Below, one piece after another: positions 9,738 through 24,700 of a stretch of 64,000 nucleotides of DNA. The position numbers were made by a program, and so were the translations under genes. Location: contig JASANE010030014.1 in NCBI GenBank assembly GCA_030248225.1, positions 1 to 64,000 on the forward strand, in the 5' to 3' direction. Source of the DNA: Trileptium ribeirensis (taxonomy: Eukaryota > Nematoda > Enoplea > Enoplida > Thoracostomopsidae). The notes beneath the pieces were generated by a model that was given only the letters and a program-made list of their open reading frames with translations, had not been told where the DNA came from and made no database searches. Positions within the stretch are counted from its first letter, which is position 1; every line of letters begins with the position of its first letter.

Positions 9738-12700
9738 GTGAGTTTTTTGTAGTTTAATGATTCCCACTAGATTCCGTGCTCAGACCGTTGGGTTATGAGC
9801 CTCTTTTAATTTTTTACTTGTCTGTAGCAAACTTGATGTTCCTGGTTTTTGTGTCATGATTTTTAGTTGATTACTACTTCATTAAGAATATCAGTAGTTA
9901 CAATAATGCAGTTGAAATGATAATTAATCCTATGTAAAAACTGATTAAATTTACTCAGTCATGACGATAAGCCATATGTTTCAGAATTTCAGTAGCTTAG
10001 TATCTATTGTTAACGTACGACGGCTGGTCTTAAATAACCGTTTTCAAGAGATATTCACTAAAGATATCATGCCCAGGCTACCGTCTGCCGTTCATTTGGT
10101 AAAGAGATCATAGTTTTATTGTTTAATTAATGTATGCATGCATTTAGGGTAAACACCCAACGGGATTAATATTTATATGTGCTGCATAGCTTACGTTTTG
10201 CAATAATAATTAGATATGCTTGTCAAAATTAAAAATAACTTCAATGTTTCAGTGCTTTTACATTAAGTTCTTTTTGCACATTTGTTTTGACTGTGAAGGC
10301 ATCAAGTTTTCATTGTATATAATATGTAACAGCCCGAAATTTTAGGGATTTTAACAGGATATATAAGATGGAGAGAACATCCAAATTAAGGTCAAAAAAT
10401 TAAGGAAAACGGGGTACGATGGGCGATCGGATACCGGTGGAGCGTGACCCGAGTATTATGCTGTGCATTGTCATTCATTATTGTTACAAAAATAAACTAT
10501 GTTATGGATGTAATTGGTCGTATCGTCACGCTCCACCCGCCCGAGGTGCACGGGGTGATCTTGGCACCACAATGGAATAATAGGATTCTCGACTTGTGGT
10601 ATCCGGTCGACCCCTAAATAATTTAATGATATTGTATGTGTTGGTAATGTATTCTGTGGGAAATGCTATTCTATTTTACTTTCATCAACAAATCGGGAAA
10701 GCATGTAATACATCGCGTAGGGAATTACGAACCCAAATTAATCGGAAAATAAGTGGACAAAATTAGTCGGGATCTCATTTTTAGGGAGTACGTTAAAAGT
10801 AAACATTTTTCTAATTTTGGGCAGCCAAGGCCCATCGGGCCTAGTTCATTGCTATAAGGGACCTACTAGGCTTATAAATTGTGGGTTCGGGTCAATTTAT
10901 CTCTTACTCGTAAGTACTTAGGGACCCCCAACTAAGCGTTTAAAACCCCCAATTTTCAAGAACTTAAATCTCGATCGAAATAACTAAAACTCCCCAATTT
11001 TTCGGTCCCAGCACTTCCAGAGGGTCACCACTAACTATCTAGTCGAAAACCGGGGTCACCAAACTCGACCGGTCCGAGCAGGACTCAAATAACCCGCCCG
11101 GGACACCAATATTTTCCGTTCTTAGCTCACAAAACGGCCTCTAACAGGCCACCTACGGGAGATAGATTAAATTTAATATTTCTATCAGTAGGCGACCAGC
11201 CAGAGCGTGAACCCGGTCCCGCCCCCGGCCGCCTACTGTTCTCCGTTGGTTCGCTATCGTTAAAAACGCGTTCTCATTTTAATGCACCGCCAGCGCTCTG
11301 AGCGCTCGTATATTGCAGCTGTTGGAAAAGCCTCGCGCCTACCAGCGCGAGGTTTAGCTTGTTTACGTGCCGACTTGGCACTCTTCGGCCACTGCCCGCT
11401 ACCAATTTTGTTCTGACAGACAACGATCGCCGCTGAGGGGCTACTACGAGTGATGTTACCGACGGCGCTGCTTTGTTGATTATGCTTATGCCCATAGATG
11501 TTATTTGTTTGTATATGTACGTCTCCATATGTGCGCGAAGTTTAAAATTTAGGACTTTATATATATATTTTCAAAGTTTTGCGTTTTGCTTATGTACCTA
11601 CGCTTTTGAGTGGTAGTAGGATTTTAAATTTCAAAATTAGGAGCCCAGACATTTAGAGGGGGGGTTAGAGCTAGTATAAAAGAAAAGGGCTCGACGCAGC
11701 GTCGGGACCAGTCGAGTAGGAAAGCCGCATAGACGGCTGTTTTCTTTTTCGCTCGTGGCGGTTGTCGCCCGGGCATTTCATTTAATTATTATTTACGCTT
11801 CGAGTTTCGGTTTTTCTTTTGGTTTTTGAGTTTAGCCCAGGAGGCTCCTACTGTGTAGCACAGGGCGGAGGTCCTCCTGGTGCGTTTTCCCTGCTTTCAA
11901 AATTGCACAAGCGTGAGCGGCCTTTGCGGGTGCTGGCGCGTCCGACGGATGCCCCGCGCACCCGTAAATGCAGCTCCACTAAATTCAAGGAAATTGCACG
12001 CTAAATCGCACGCAAAATTTAAGCTCTCGACTGGTTCCCCGCTCGCCGGGTCGCCATTTCAGTTTTAGACCCGGGGGCGAATTTTAGTGATATGAAAGGG
12101 TCAAGGGTATAGGAAGTACACAGGAAGGGGGAAGGACACAGGGACACGGGAGGGGTAAGGTGTCTAAAATAGGAAACTAGTAGCGTGTTGACCTGGAGGC
12201 AGCCGCTAAGGCATATGAGAATTGAGCATAAGAGTAAGTCAGTGCTAGGCTACCCCGTCAAAATTACGAGCATTTAATCCCTGAGCGTTTCACTTAAGCG
12301 TTCCTTTTAAGTCTTCTCGAAAACACAGTCTTCCAGGCCGTTTAGACACGGTAGAAGACTGCAATAATTTGCATCAAACAGTTCAGGACCCCGCCGCAAT
12401 TTGGCATTACAAAACGATTCTAAATCTTCCAACGACCCTCAAGGGATAATGGAGCCTCTTTCGATTCGTGCTCCATCCGTGCTGGCTTTCGAAGTTACCG
12501 TGTGAGTCGAGGTTAAGGCGTAGGAAAATCTACCAGAACTAGCCCTGGTCACACGACTTAAAGACCCAGTATTGGGGAAGGAGAGAGAAGTCCGCTCGGG
12601 AGGGACGCAGTCACTTGCACACGTGGAGCATTTTGAAAGAAATTAAGAACGGAACCCCTGACGCTAGCCCCAGAAATTCGAGCTTCCACTCTGAGATTTG

Positions 12701-15700
12701 TTTTCGTTTCAATGAAAATTCTATCGTCCAACCCAAAATATAGACGGGTCTCAGGCCGTTTAGACACGGTAGAGCACCCCGTCACGCAATTTTAACAATG
12801 TAACAACTATCGATGGGTCGATGCGGTTGCCCCGCAGGGAGCGACGTATCAGGACCTTTCGTGCGTTGTTTTCCCCACTTCTCACGGTTTTGCGAATCCC
12901 CTATTCTAACCATGCAGGGGTATCCGAAGTGTTTCCAAACTTAAAACCATCACTGCCGTCTTTTGGGTTCTCAAACTAAGAAATTCGTCGAGGGCGCAGC
13001 AGCGTGCGCTCTACCCACGATTACAAATGACTGCGGACCTCCGTTTCAATCAAAGACATTTGGAGGAGCGCATAACAAATTAGGAAATGAGACGGAGTCA
13101 GCTGCCACGTATGGCCGATTCGAATTTTAAAGAAACTCTTTTGCTCGCACCCGTTAGTCGAGCGACGACCCTGAGAAGAATACAAGGTGATTGTTTCCCC
13201 AAACTTTTCTGTGAAAGAAATTCACCAGCGCGGACCCACAAACCGTTTAGACACGGTGGATTTTGGTGTAGCGCAATGTTTTCATGTCAAAATCATCAAT
13301 TCAAAATCATTACAAGACAGACAAAATTCGGGAGACGCGGCATCGCGTCCCTCTTTTGATAACGACACGCATTTTAACCTGACCCTGGCGCACGTAGAGT
13401 TGATGACAAACTTTCATTACAAGTAACCAGCAGCTGACGTCCGGCCTCAAGGTAAAGTACGAGACGGAGTACAAAGTGAAAAGAGGTTAATGGCAGGAGA
13501 GTGTCCAATGGCCTGGAGCTTTTTAAAGGCGAAGCCAACAAACGGTCGTCAAGGGAAGTTCAATTTTCGTCCTGTCAGGCGGGTAAGACGGACCACAGGG
13601 TACGAAATGTGGGCACAACCCGAATCGATTTTTACGTGGGGTTTAACCAGGATTCACATCACCCGTTCGGTACTTAATTATATCACGGGGTGCCCTGCGA
13701 GGTACTCATGTATTTTGGTGTACACAGATTATCTTGGTTACTCGAATGTAATAACTTGCCATTTATCTAAATGAAGTGTTAGCGTGTGAAACTTGTAATC
13801 GGCGATATATGCTTAGTGTAGGGATTAAGCTAGTGCTCTAAAGTCATAAAACCCGAAGTGAACCTAAGACTAAAATTTTCAAAACTTTGGTTTGGTCCCG
13901 AAATTCGTAGTTAGGCTCGTTAAATAGTTGGTGCCCGACTTTACTTAAATTTACGCGCACTAAATAGGAACACTGGGGATTGAGCTCCAGGTGTTCCCTC
14001 AAGCTACCGGTCCGGCAGGAAACCTTTAGTGGAGTCAACCAAATTTATTGCCCGGACCAGGCTCCCGCGTATCCGACTGTAACAAGGAACCGCACCCCCA
14101 TTTAAGATTTAAATAGGAATGAGGGAAAGGCGAGTCAGCCTTATTACCTGTGAGCAGGCTTAGGGGTTGACTCTCCCTCAGGGGGACCTTCGTACCACTA
14201 GATACGTGGGCCAAAATAGGGGCCAGGCCGAACACCCTGGTTAACCCGCCGGCAGCCTACTAAGCTGAGCGGTTCCCTTAGGTCATCGCATAGATCACCG
14301 GGGAGTCGTAGAAGCCGGGGTTATCCGGGCACCACGGTGAACATTGAGAGTGGTGCAGCTGGGATCCCTTAGGGCCAGAACTGGTCCTAGTACAATATAT
14401 ATAGGTGTTTATTAAAATAATGATCGCTAAGCAGTATTATTTTTACATAGGGGAGCTGCATACCACAATTTGTCTTAACAGAACTTTGAAACGACAGGCA
14501 ACGTTATTGTATCAGGAATGTTTTGTGATCTGGCACCAATCTGACGTCAGCAATATGTCCTACCAAAAAATCTCTAAAAATTGTTAACATTTATATTGTA
14601 GACTCTTGTACAAATGGTTTGACACCGAAAATACTCATAATTCCAGAACATAACTAAAATATTCTGAACAGAAATTTTAATCACTCAAATAATATTTGTC
14701 TCCACACTTCCTTATCTTTCTTCAAGGTTTAACTAAGCAGGTTTTCACAAAACTCTGAAATTTTGTATATCATATGTTGTTTATATAAAAACGAATTTTA
14801 TATCAACATTAGTTCTGCGCTAAAGTTTGCAGTTATTCGACACCTAGAGACTTGGATTATCGAAGTTTTTGAAGTATTAGGTTTTGAACATACCTGCTCT
14901 TAAAACTAATGAATTCAAACATTGCATGCTTTATGACAGAATCGGCGATGTGTGTGCACCTCGACACGAAAAAAGATATTGAAACACGTGATAGCAATGT
15001 CACTAATCAAATTGCTGCCTACATATTGTAACTCAGTATGAAATGTGTTTGTGACAGCCATTCGCAATTCGCTTAGCAATTGCCAGTCCATTCTTCGATA
15101 GAATATTACTACACGTCAAAGTTGGAGTGGATTAGCCATACTTATTTTTGTTTTAAACAAGAGCCGACATAACTCGCAGTATGGAACTGACTACAACAGA
15201 TTAGGAGGACAACGGAAGTCTAATTCCACAATTATCATGTAGGTAAATGCAGTTTTAATGCAACCATTTTCGATAGCGACTGTTTTTAGGGTTTATAACC
15301 ATGCGATGGGGCCACGAGAAATGCACAAAATGGCCTTCGTGTCAAGCAATGGAACTGTGAACTGGAATTTCGGTATTCAATCGAAAACTTACTGCAAAAT
15401 GGATACTTATTCGTTTCCTCATGACACTCAAATATGTCAAATAGCATTTGCAAGGTAAGTGTGGATCAGCATTGCTTGTTTTAGCAAGCATATCACTTTA
15501 AAATGCTGAACTTCATGATTAACATAAGAGATGTTATAGCATATTACGACATTTTGCTATAGTCTTTATCTAAATATCCGCAGCTGCAATCAGTAAAGTC
15601 GCTGGTTTTCAGCTCAATAGTGTATTTACGACGATCATACGATTATAACAACCACTACAGAATAAGCGTAAATAATATGCAATATGTATTACAGTCTTAC

Positions 15701-18700
15701 ACTAGCCATGCATTGATAGTGGGTCTAGTATAGTGAGTATTATATTTACCCTAGGTGATATGAAAGATTAGATCACCAATTATTGTGATAATAAAGGGAT
15801 TAATATATAGTGATAAATGATAGTGATAATCGCTAATAAGGTGATTTTGTCGCTCAGGCTTCGGAACTTCAGAAGGAAAAAAACCAGAAGGTGTGCTGAG
15901 TTGTAGGCAAGTAAACATGTTACATATCAATAATCATCTGATCATGACCGACATTATTTTAAATACAATAAACCAAAAAAAACGAGCAAACTTTTAAATC
16001 AAGTAAATTAATTTCTTAGTGTAATATTGTTTGTGTAATTAACATTTTATATAAGATGTAAGTATTTGGCCTTTTATTTCAAGATGTTTTGTTGGTTGAG
16101 TAACTGAATGATGGACTTAGCTGTTTCTGTAATAGTTCAAGGATCCTTGCATACAAGTAAAAGTAACCGTCTGGATTTTACACTAATGGAATGCAAGCGT
16201 ATGGGTTCAGCAGCCTGCATTTTTGTACAAAACTTAATTGGAGTGTGCTATGTTGGTAAGTGACTAAAAAGTCGATTGAGCTAAAATTGTGTTCATTATA
16301 CCGGTTAGAGTACATATGATAGCATTAATAACTCCGTTACAGTCTACTTGCATACAGCGGTTCACAATATCGGTGTGGGTTCCAAAATCAGCCTTAAATT
16401 TACTAGTTTCCTCTGTAACCTATAGGGCATCAATATGGTGCAAAATGTTACGTAGATTAAACCTCAGATGGTCTTCTTGTGGTCATGAACAACACTTTTG
16501 GCCCGAAATCAGCCACATGCATAGTAAGGAAAACACAGGTACTATTTTTAACCATTAAGTTTACTCTAGGTAGTAACAACTATTAATTATTCCTGTGTTG
16601 CTGCGTAACTTTTGAGTAAACGGGTCAAGTGCTGCAGAAATCTGTGCCATTTTGATTGCTTGAATATTCTAATGAGATTCATGGAATAGTATAAGCGGTT
16701 ATAAAACTTGCTATTCTAGAAGTGTAACCGTCTTACGGGCTGTGTTCGCGCAAAACGCGCAGCCAGCTTTCTCTTATTTCATAACTGGCACGTCGGAACG
16801 TTTATTGCTGTTAGTTACCTTCAGTCCGCTCATATTTGTTAATATTAGAAAATCTGCTGTATTTCAAACCACTTTGGGAAACACACACCACAATTAACAT
16901 GATCCGGAAATATTTCTGCACATTTAATGAAAACGTAGCTTATTAGTTGAACGCGTCGCATGAACAATCCAGTAGTTGGGTGTTCAACTACCGTTTGACC
17001 TTGTTTTTTACAAATTGAGAATTGAGAAATTGTTGTTCCGCCATATACATGGTCTTTTGACGAGTAGACACAGCTCAACATTAGTAAAACGGTAAATCAC
17101 ACAATCGTTGCATGCGACTTTAGCTTCGATTAACACACCATCGACACGCCATTACCGATGCATGTGAATTATAAAAAGTATTTCAATTCGCTTTTTAACT
17201 TAAAGCACTCAACTACTTAATAAATTGCCTTATAAGCATGATGGTGCACGTTATACTTGTATCCACAGTAAAAGCAATTTGTAGATTAATTTTTATGCAG
17301 ATTATAAAATATTTAGTATCGGAAGTAACACTTTAGAAAAACATATTGTCGAATTTTTGGCATAGAGTGGTGATTTATCGGTGAGCCGAAAAAAATCCTA
17401 CGCATATCACATACACGGAGCCCGAAATTTTGTAAAACACACCATCCAGGATGTACCGAACATGCAGTGCTTCTAACAGGTCTGATCAGTATGTTTGTTT
17501 ATGGTAGAAACCCGACGGTCCCAACGAAGCATGCAATTTCTCTTTTTACTAGGGACACAGTGGTGGTATTTTAAAACAGAAGTCAAAAGCCAAAGTTACC
17601 CCAAATTTTGCTGTTATCCTACGTAGCTTCGTCATGCTTGGACTAGTGTCGCTATTTCACAGTTAAGACAGTGCTCCAGTAATGTTAATATTATTCGCGG
17701 GTATATGAAGCAATAAGTCAAAACTAATATAAGATTATCATTTACACTGTCCGGCACAATTGGTCCAGCATGGCCTTATGCAGCATCATCAATAATTTCT
17801 CTCAGAGAAATAGAAGACTGTGGTATTATACTTAACGACATAATCATACGCCACGTAAAACAAAATGCAGTCATGTTGAGTTGTTTTAAGAATATATCTC
17901 ATTATCTGTTATCGTTTTTAACGTTTTTTGGACGTTATTATTCAGGTAGCGTTAAGTTAAAATGATGCTGCAAATTCACTGTCAAAACGCAGCGTCTATC
18001 ATTAGCTAAACTTATGGATGTGGATAATCATTTTTGATTTGTCCGAAAAGTGTATTGAGTTATGTTCGAAATCCTAGATGTTAAATGTATGTCATGTTTG
18101 AAATTTAACGCGCGTCTGTTCGAATTATTCAAAGATGTAAGCATAAAATGTAATGGTTGAAATTGTGCATTCACACCGCACGAGAATCAAATATTATTGA
18201 AACAAAGGGGCTCAGACCAGTTACGCAATAATATAGCGCAGTAATACCAGTCAGGAAAAGTATCCTATTACCTTGTTTATGACGTATTCGGTTGAAGTAG
18301 TAAACGTGAAATTTGGACAGTTGACACAATGCTAAATTTCGATGACGTTTTACATTTTAATCTTCGAAATTTTATATATATGTATACTGTCTTTTCCAGT
18401 AAACTTAAATTGATAAATCTTTGTCTGCCATATGCACATTTTAGGTAATAACTGAAATCCTTTTTACTATCCAATTGCTTGGGTTGTGAGTGTTCAAATG
18501 CATAAAAATAACAACATATGTGATTAATACTCCTGACAGTTAAGGTGCCGTTTCAGGAGAAAATTTTGTAACGTACTCAGTAATAAAAAGCTGCTTCCGT
18601 TATACTATGACATACAGGAATGCCTCAAAATTTTAGGAAAATTCGAAACTAAACAAAATAAAAACTCAGCGGAGTATACGATATAAAATCGCTGTAACTA

Positions 18701-21700
18701 AATGTAAGTACAAATTGTACGTACTTATTTTACTGAAAACATAAGTCTATATAAGCCATTTATGGTGGATCAAGATATTGCGCATTTAACCTCCAAGAAT
18801 ATTATTTTTGGTTCATTCCCAGAAATATAAAATATAGTTTTCTCAATGAAATTCATTTAATTGAATTTGCTCTTAAATATTTCGTTTTGTGTATGTAATC
18901 ATGTGTAGACTTTGCAGGCATTTGTCACAAGCCGTGCAAATAAAGTCTGTTCTAGTACACCTAAAAAGTCGGATAAACATGCAATTGGCACTTGGTGACA
19001 ATCCGGGTTATTATACCGAAGCATTGTGTGTAGGCTGGCCACGATGATTGCCCTTTACACCACCCATCATCTTATCCGCCTAGAGTAAAGTCTAGTACCT
19101 GTTTAACGCATCGGTACTGCGAAGCAATTGTGGCTGAGTTCCTTGCCCAAGGAGATTAGCGCGATCACTGGATTCGAACTCCTGACTTCACTATTTTGAA
19201 GCAGGCGCTCTAACCACTCGGCCACGCGGCCCTCTAGTACACCTAAGTTATAATATCTCAGCAGGAATCCGATTCTATCAATCATTCAAATAATAGGTAG
19301 GCTTGATAATTTTTCGTCATCTAAAAAAGTTTTCAATGCCTATTTTCAGTTGGAACGTTATTCCCTCGTCATTTATTAAACTGGTTCCTGCAAAAGATGC
19401 AGTCGGTGCCGAATATTACTTTCCAAATGCACAGTGGCATTTCAAAGGTACATTATAAATTCACGTCCAACTATATATCATCTAAAATTTTACTAATTTC
19501 AATCAGGAAATGGACTTGCATCGCTGTACATGTGTTTAACATTAACTTAAACTCAACATGAATAAGTATTAAGAGTCATAATATAATAGAGTTTTTAAAA
19601 GGCTCTATTCATTCTATACATATCGTACCTTTGCGAAACCGATCATTATACTTGCCTTTATTAAAACAAATTCGACTGGCAAGACGTTTCGGTGATCTTC
19701 AATCCCGAAACAGGAAACTAAATGTTTTCCTCGGACTGTGTAACGTGCTCTGAAAACTGGCGAAATGCTATTTGGAAGTACTATAGGGTTGTCTGTTAGC
19801 CGAGAACTGAAAAGCTTAAGCAGAGATTATCCACTTTAAAACCGGAGAGGAGAATATAAAATTTGCCAAAAATTTTTTGCGAGATCTTCATAAAACAGAC
19901 AAATTTGAGAATTTGTTGGTGCTCCTAAATTGGATGCGCCCAGTAATTTTCTGGGCACTAGTCGTAGGGCACGGCAATTACCCAATGATCAAAAATGGTG
20001 CTAACAATTTGCGAACACCCAATAATTTTCCTGGCGCAATCAAGTCCTAGTAAGTTTGATATTTGACGGACAAATGTTATCCCTGCTTCAGTTTTAAAGT
20101 GGACCATCGATAGCAATAAAGCAGTGTCCGTCTGCGCTTACTATACTGGGCAATACGTGATATACCGAAGCTTTTACATCTGCTGACAACTGATACCAGT
20201 CGGTCAAGCCACAGTCATGTTACATGTAATATCAGTAAAACGATATGATTTTAAATACAAAATGTGCATTTTCCAGACATGCGTTATTGAAAGGTCCTAT
20301 TAATATATGCGTATACCTAACTGTGTTCAAAAAATTAAGCCAAATTCGTTTATCTTCTACCATACACAAAAAGATAAAATCGAAATTCATACAGTTGGGA
20401 TCTAAATGGTGAAATTGAAAAACCTTATTATTATTAAAAAACCTATTCGGTTGATAACCTATGCCCTGCAAAATATTTTAGCAATATCGGTATTTATATT
20501 TTATTAACATGTACATCGTACTGTCTTTACTCTAAAGCTATCAAAATGGCAGCAACATCGCTCGAACCATTGTCAAACTGCACATGATCATGTCATCATT
20601 TCGTCTCATTTTTACTTTGACATTGTGGTTTTGTTTTTAGTTACTTATTTGAGGATTGTGTAAAAGCGAGATGAATGCCATATCTATCCTGCGTGAGGGC
20701 TTATATGACGTAAAATTTGAGCAAAGTCGCTTATACTTTATTAAATAAAAACAACTACCTCACGCTTATTTTGGTTCGTGAAAGGTGTTCTTCAAGCCTA
20801 CGCCCAATTAGTGAAAATGCAGGCTAATACGTTTCTCATTTACATGCAGAAGTTAATTTGCATCAGATCAAAATTAACCAAAGTTCGTTCAGGGGTTAAA
20901 TTATTTTTTAATTATCAATCAATGTATTTCTCTGGGCGCGACATGATTTCGATTTTGCGTTTTCATAAGATGATGTTTCAGTTACATGAAAACAGAGTTG
21001 AAGCGTAGATAAATACAGCGACAAATTACCGTTGAGTTTATTTGAAAAATTTTTTTACAATCATCATGTTTTTATTTAAATAAAGAAACCCTATTATGTT
21101 TTTCAGTCGTGTGCTGTTCGTTGCAATATTTTTTGGCTGGCCTCTACTCAACAAGGTTTAGTCATTTTTAACTCATAGTTAAAATTATATCATTGGTGAA
21201 TAAAAGTAGAATTTCTAAACCGTAAATAGTTTTCAAAACGGAGCCGTGTACATCAGTTCTTGTCTTCAGCCACTGTGCCTTCAGGCTTTAAGGTCAAGTT
21301 TTTGTATTTAATTTGGCAAAGGATCGTCGATTTATTTATCTATTTATTAAATTTAATCGATCATTCTCTGTTTTATTTATAAATATATATTTAGTTTTTG
21401 AAACACCCTTAAATTGCTCTTTCTGTAATGAATTCGACACTAATATTGGCACGCATATCAGCGTATAGTTTTCCAGATAGCAAATTGGTGCAACCATCAG
21501 CAGCTACGCACAACGAACACTGTTGCAGCTCAGCTACTAACTACCTTGGCAATGCGAATTCTGTTGCATACTATGTAACATTCAAGCGAGAAGCGACCGA
21601 TATATACATATCGTACCTCATCTATCCAAGTTTTATGCTATCTTTTATTACACTACTTGGTCTGTTTTGTCCGTCACGTACAGACACGCTTCGTCGTGAA

Positions 21701-24700
21701 AAAGTTACTATCGGTCTGCTTTCGTTGCTTATTCAAATTTCGCTGTTGGATATGTTGTTTGAATTTACTGCAGCAAGCAGCGCTGGACTCCCGGCTATCG
21801 GTAAAATTAGTTTTTAATTTTAGGGAAATATATTTAAAATGTATTATGAAAAATATGTGCTAAAATTTCATAGAAAAAGCTTGACACACAACCGTATTAT
21901 TTACAGTAGCGACGTACAGGTTGTTTTGCCATTCGGGCTACTCCAGGCATTTTTATAGTGACCTGTTCGTTAGTTCTACGAAGGTTTCGGCTGCGCGAGA
22001 GGCCTGGTGGAATACTGCGTACTGGAGTAAGTCATGCTTCCTTGAAAAATATCAGCGATGAATAAACTTCATAAATTCATTGTTTTAACACATTTTTAAT
22101 ACTATTCCCAAAAGCCCGATTATTGCAAGAATAAGTATGAACGCATAAAAACAGACTTGGTTGAGTTTTATCGTTGTTCATGCGTTAATGGTAACACTCT
22201 CAAGAGTTCCCTTTTTAAATTAGTCATTTAATTCTATTTCAATCATTGCCTGTATTATATAAAAAGGACCCGAAAATAATTAATAAAATAACGAACTTGT
22301 GCCGAATTTAACTTCCGCATATGGATGTTTTCTCCCCCAATCGTCGAGACCACACCATCCAGTGGAACAGGTTGTATACCCACACTATATAATAAAATAG
22401 GTCCATATGAGACGCCATCACTTAACTGTTATGTCCAAATTTACCTATTATTTATTGCTTACAGTGTTAAGGACCCCAACCGAAAACACAGTGCATAAAG
22501 TGTGTAAATATCAGCATGATGTAGGTGACGCAATATAAGATTTTATAAATTTTTTGTGTAGTCTACATACTATTATCGACACTACACTACCTATGTATAC
22601 TATCATACAATACCATCATAAACACCATGGTCACCTAAACACCATATAATCGACGGTGGTAGAGACATCGAGGGGGGGCAAAACTTCCATATGGGTGTAC
22701 GTTATAACGCAAACGCCACATTAACAGGCACGTTATGTGTCCTGATTAAAAATAAAAATCTGCATTTGGAAGCATCATTTATCCATGTCATCAAAATTGT
22801 TTTTAAGTTGAAGCAGTAAACTGGTATAATTTTACTTTTGCCAAACAGCGCTTAAAGGTTGGCTATGAATACCTTTGACTAAAAGTGAAACCATTTTATT
22901 CAATCTACCAAAACCAATACTGTAAAATGACTTTACAATCAATATGATATTTCTAAAATTCTTAGTCCTTACTCAACTATGTTATCAAAATTGGTTAACG
23001 CATAGTTAAACGGTTATCATCACGCTTTTATAACAAAATATATATTTTGACAATAATATTTGGAGCATCCATTTGCACCCTCCATTAAACTTTGGTAGGT
23101 TTAGCTGCGCTTAGCTATAAGCTTAGCTATGCAAAACTGTAATTTGAACTCTTACTGAGCCTCGCAAAGATTCGCACAATGCGCAGATGCCAACGTGCAA
23201 TACATGACAAAATTTAGTTAATATAACACTTATTAATGTACACAGGAATAGATAGGTAATAAGATTGTGCATACAAAACTGACTTGTTTAGTTTTACAAT
23301 GCGGCATCCCAAGTCCTAGTTTAATTCTTTTCCGAAATGCCCTTTACACAGCCAAATAATGCTCAAACATTGTTAATATTACTTTTTTACTATTCCATGG
23401 GAAGTCTAGTAGAAAGTTTATGCTAAATTATGACCAATAACTATTTCATGCATACATTAACGTATATTCTACATAATGTGCCAGAAATTGTTTCTGTGTC
23501 GTGGAATCGAACTCGGTCGTTTAGTTACGAAAAGCGTAGACTAGCCACGAGTACTTTTTTAGGTGGTGCTCGGTGCCCTAAGAAACATCGCAAACCGAAC
23601 ACACTACAATGTACTTGCAATCTGCAGTATACAATTATTTACTGAGTCAACATAAACTCTTGGCATTTAACATTAGGTTTAATCGCACTTGTCGCGCTTA
23701 AAATATTTGAGAATACGAGCAACATATTTTACTTAACACAAAGGATAGTCTACATGGCCTGAAATTCAAGCTTTCCGGATTTGATATTTTGCTACAGGTA
23801 ACTTTTATACAGTAATACACGAAATTCAATCTAATGCATTAAATAAAAGGTTAAAGTATATAAACAACCAGTCAAGTTGAAAAGTAGCAAAGTAAAGTGG
23901 CTCCTAACACCGCTGTCTGTATACTCACTGGTTATGCGCAACCAAACATAAGGTGAGCCGCCAACCATCGTATTTTGTAATTTTATTTAAGAAATATTAC
24001 GGAACGCTTTGTGGCCAATTTAAATTCGGCGTAAAACTGTTCGTGAACGCACAGCTCGGGATTGAAATATTGCCAAAATGCAAGTAAAATTACCCAAATT
24101 TTTGAGAACGAAAATTTTTCAAATTTGAATTAAGCCGGCTTTGTTCGTTAACACCAAGAGCTTGACTACAGAATCGATTTGTTTGTGACGTCACTTTTGC
24201 ATTAAATTTGTTCGCGAACACTAAATAATCCAAATTTAAATAATTAGGCATTGCGAACCGAATTTCTGCAAATTCAAAACGCCGTAATTTGTTCGAACAC
24301 AAGGTATAATTTATAGCACTTGGATTTGATTTTACCAATTTCTAGTTAGCGAAAAACCAAATATATTTCACGCCGGTTTTCGTAACAAGGGTTTGCGATT
24401 CGATATCGGTTGCTACAAAATAGGGTGGCTGGTGGGTCACTTTAAGTTTGCTCATGCATTAGGACTTAACAGTTAGTATCCTTCAGGAATCCTTGTCTCG
24501 GGAGTAAAATACCATCGGAATATGTTTAGGATGTGCTCCCAGGAACTATTGAGAAGTTAAACCACAAATCTTCCACGTGATCAGATAAGGGAAAGCAGGT
24601 ACATGAGTATGACCGAATGTCAAACTCTTCTACAAAATTTGACTTATGGACTCTTGGTTAAGACCAAGTGTGCATTAGGGAAGAATATGACTCTTCCCTG

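Larger units (their letters stand above)
10325..14394 (+). mobile_element. 4-kb structured non-coding element, copy B
   Basis: Same element as 1765-5758 in the opposite orientation. It runs from TGTAACAGCCCG to CTAGTACA, 4070 bp, and lies wholly inside the receptor intron 9738-15289. No ORF resembles a transposon protein. The stem-loops of copy A recur at 10428-10605, 11186-11238, 11331-11352, 11692-11704, 11837-11880, 11926-11963, 12326-12361, 12743-12783, 13229-13275 and 14329-14356. The first and last several hundred bases do not resemble each other, so it is not itself an LTR-internal-LTR unit. The bases just outside (TAATA and ATATA) give no convincing target-site duplication in this AT-rich context. 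Confidence 0.8.

Noticed and set aside
1765..14394. Copies A and B as the two LTRs of one element
   Set aside because: They are inverted relative to each other, and the spacer has no retroelement coding sequence. Matching ATATA flanks are expected by chance in such AT-rich DNA.
21907..22028. Hydrophobic exon-like stretch with a GTAAGT donor after M2
   Set aside because: A phase-compatible reading exists, but it does not resemble M3. The true M3 with perfect phase and likeness is at 25440.
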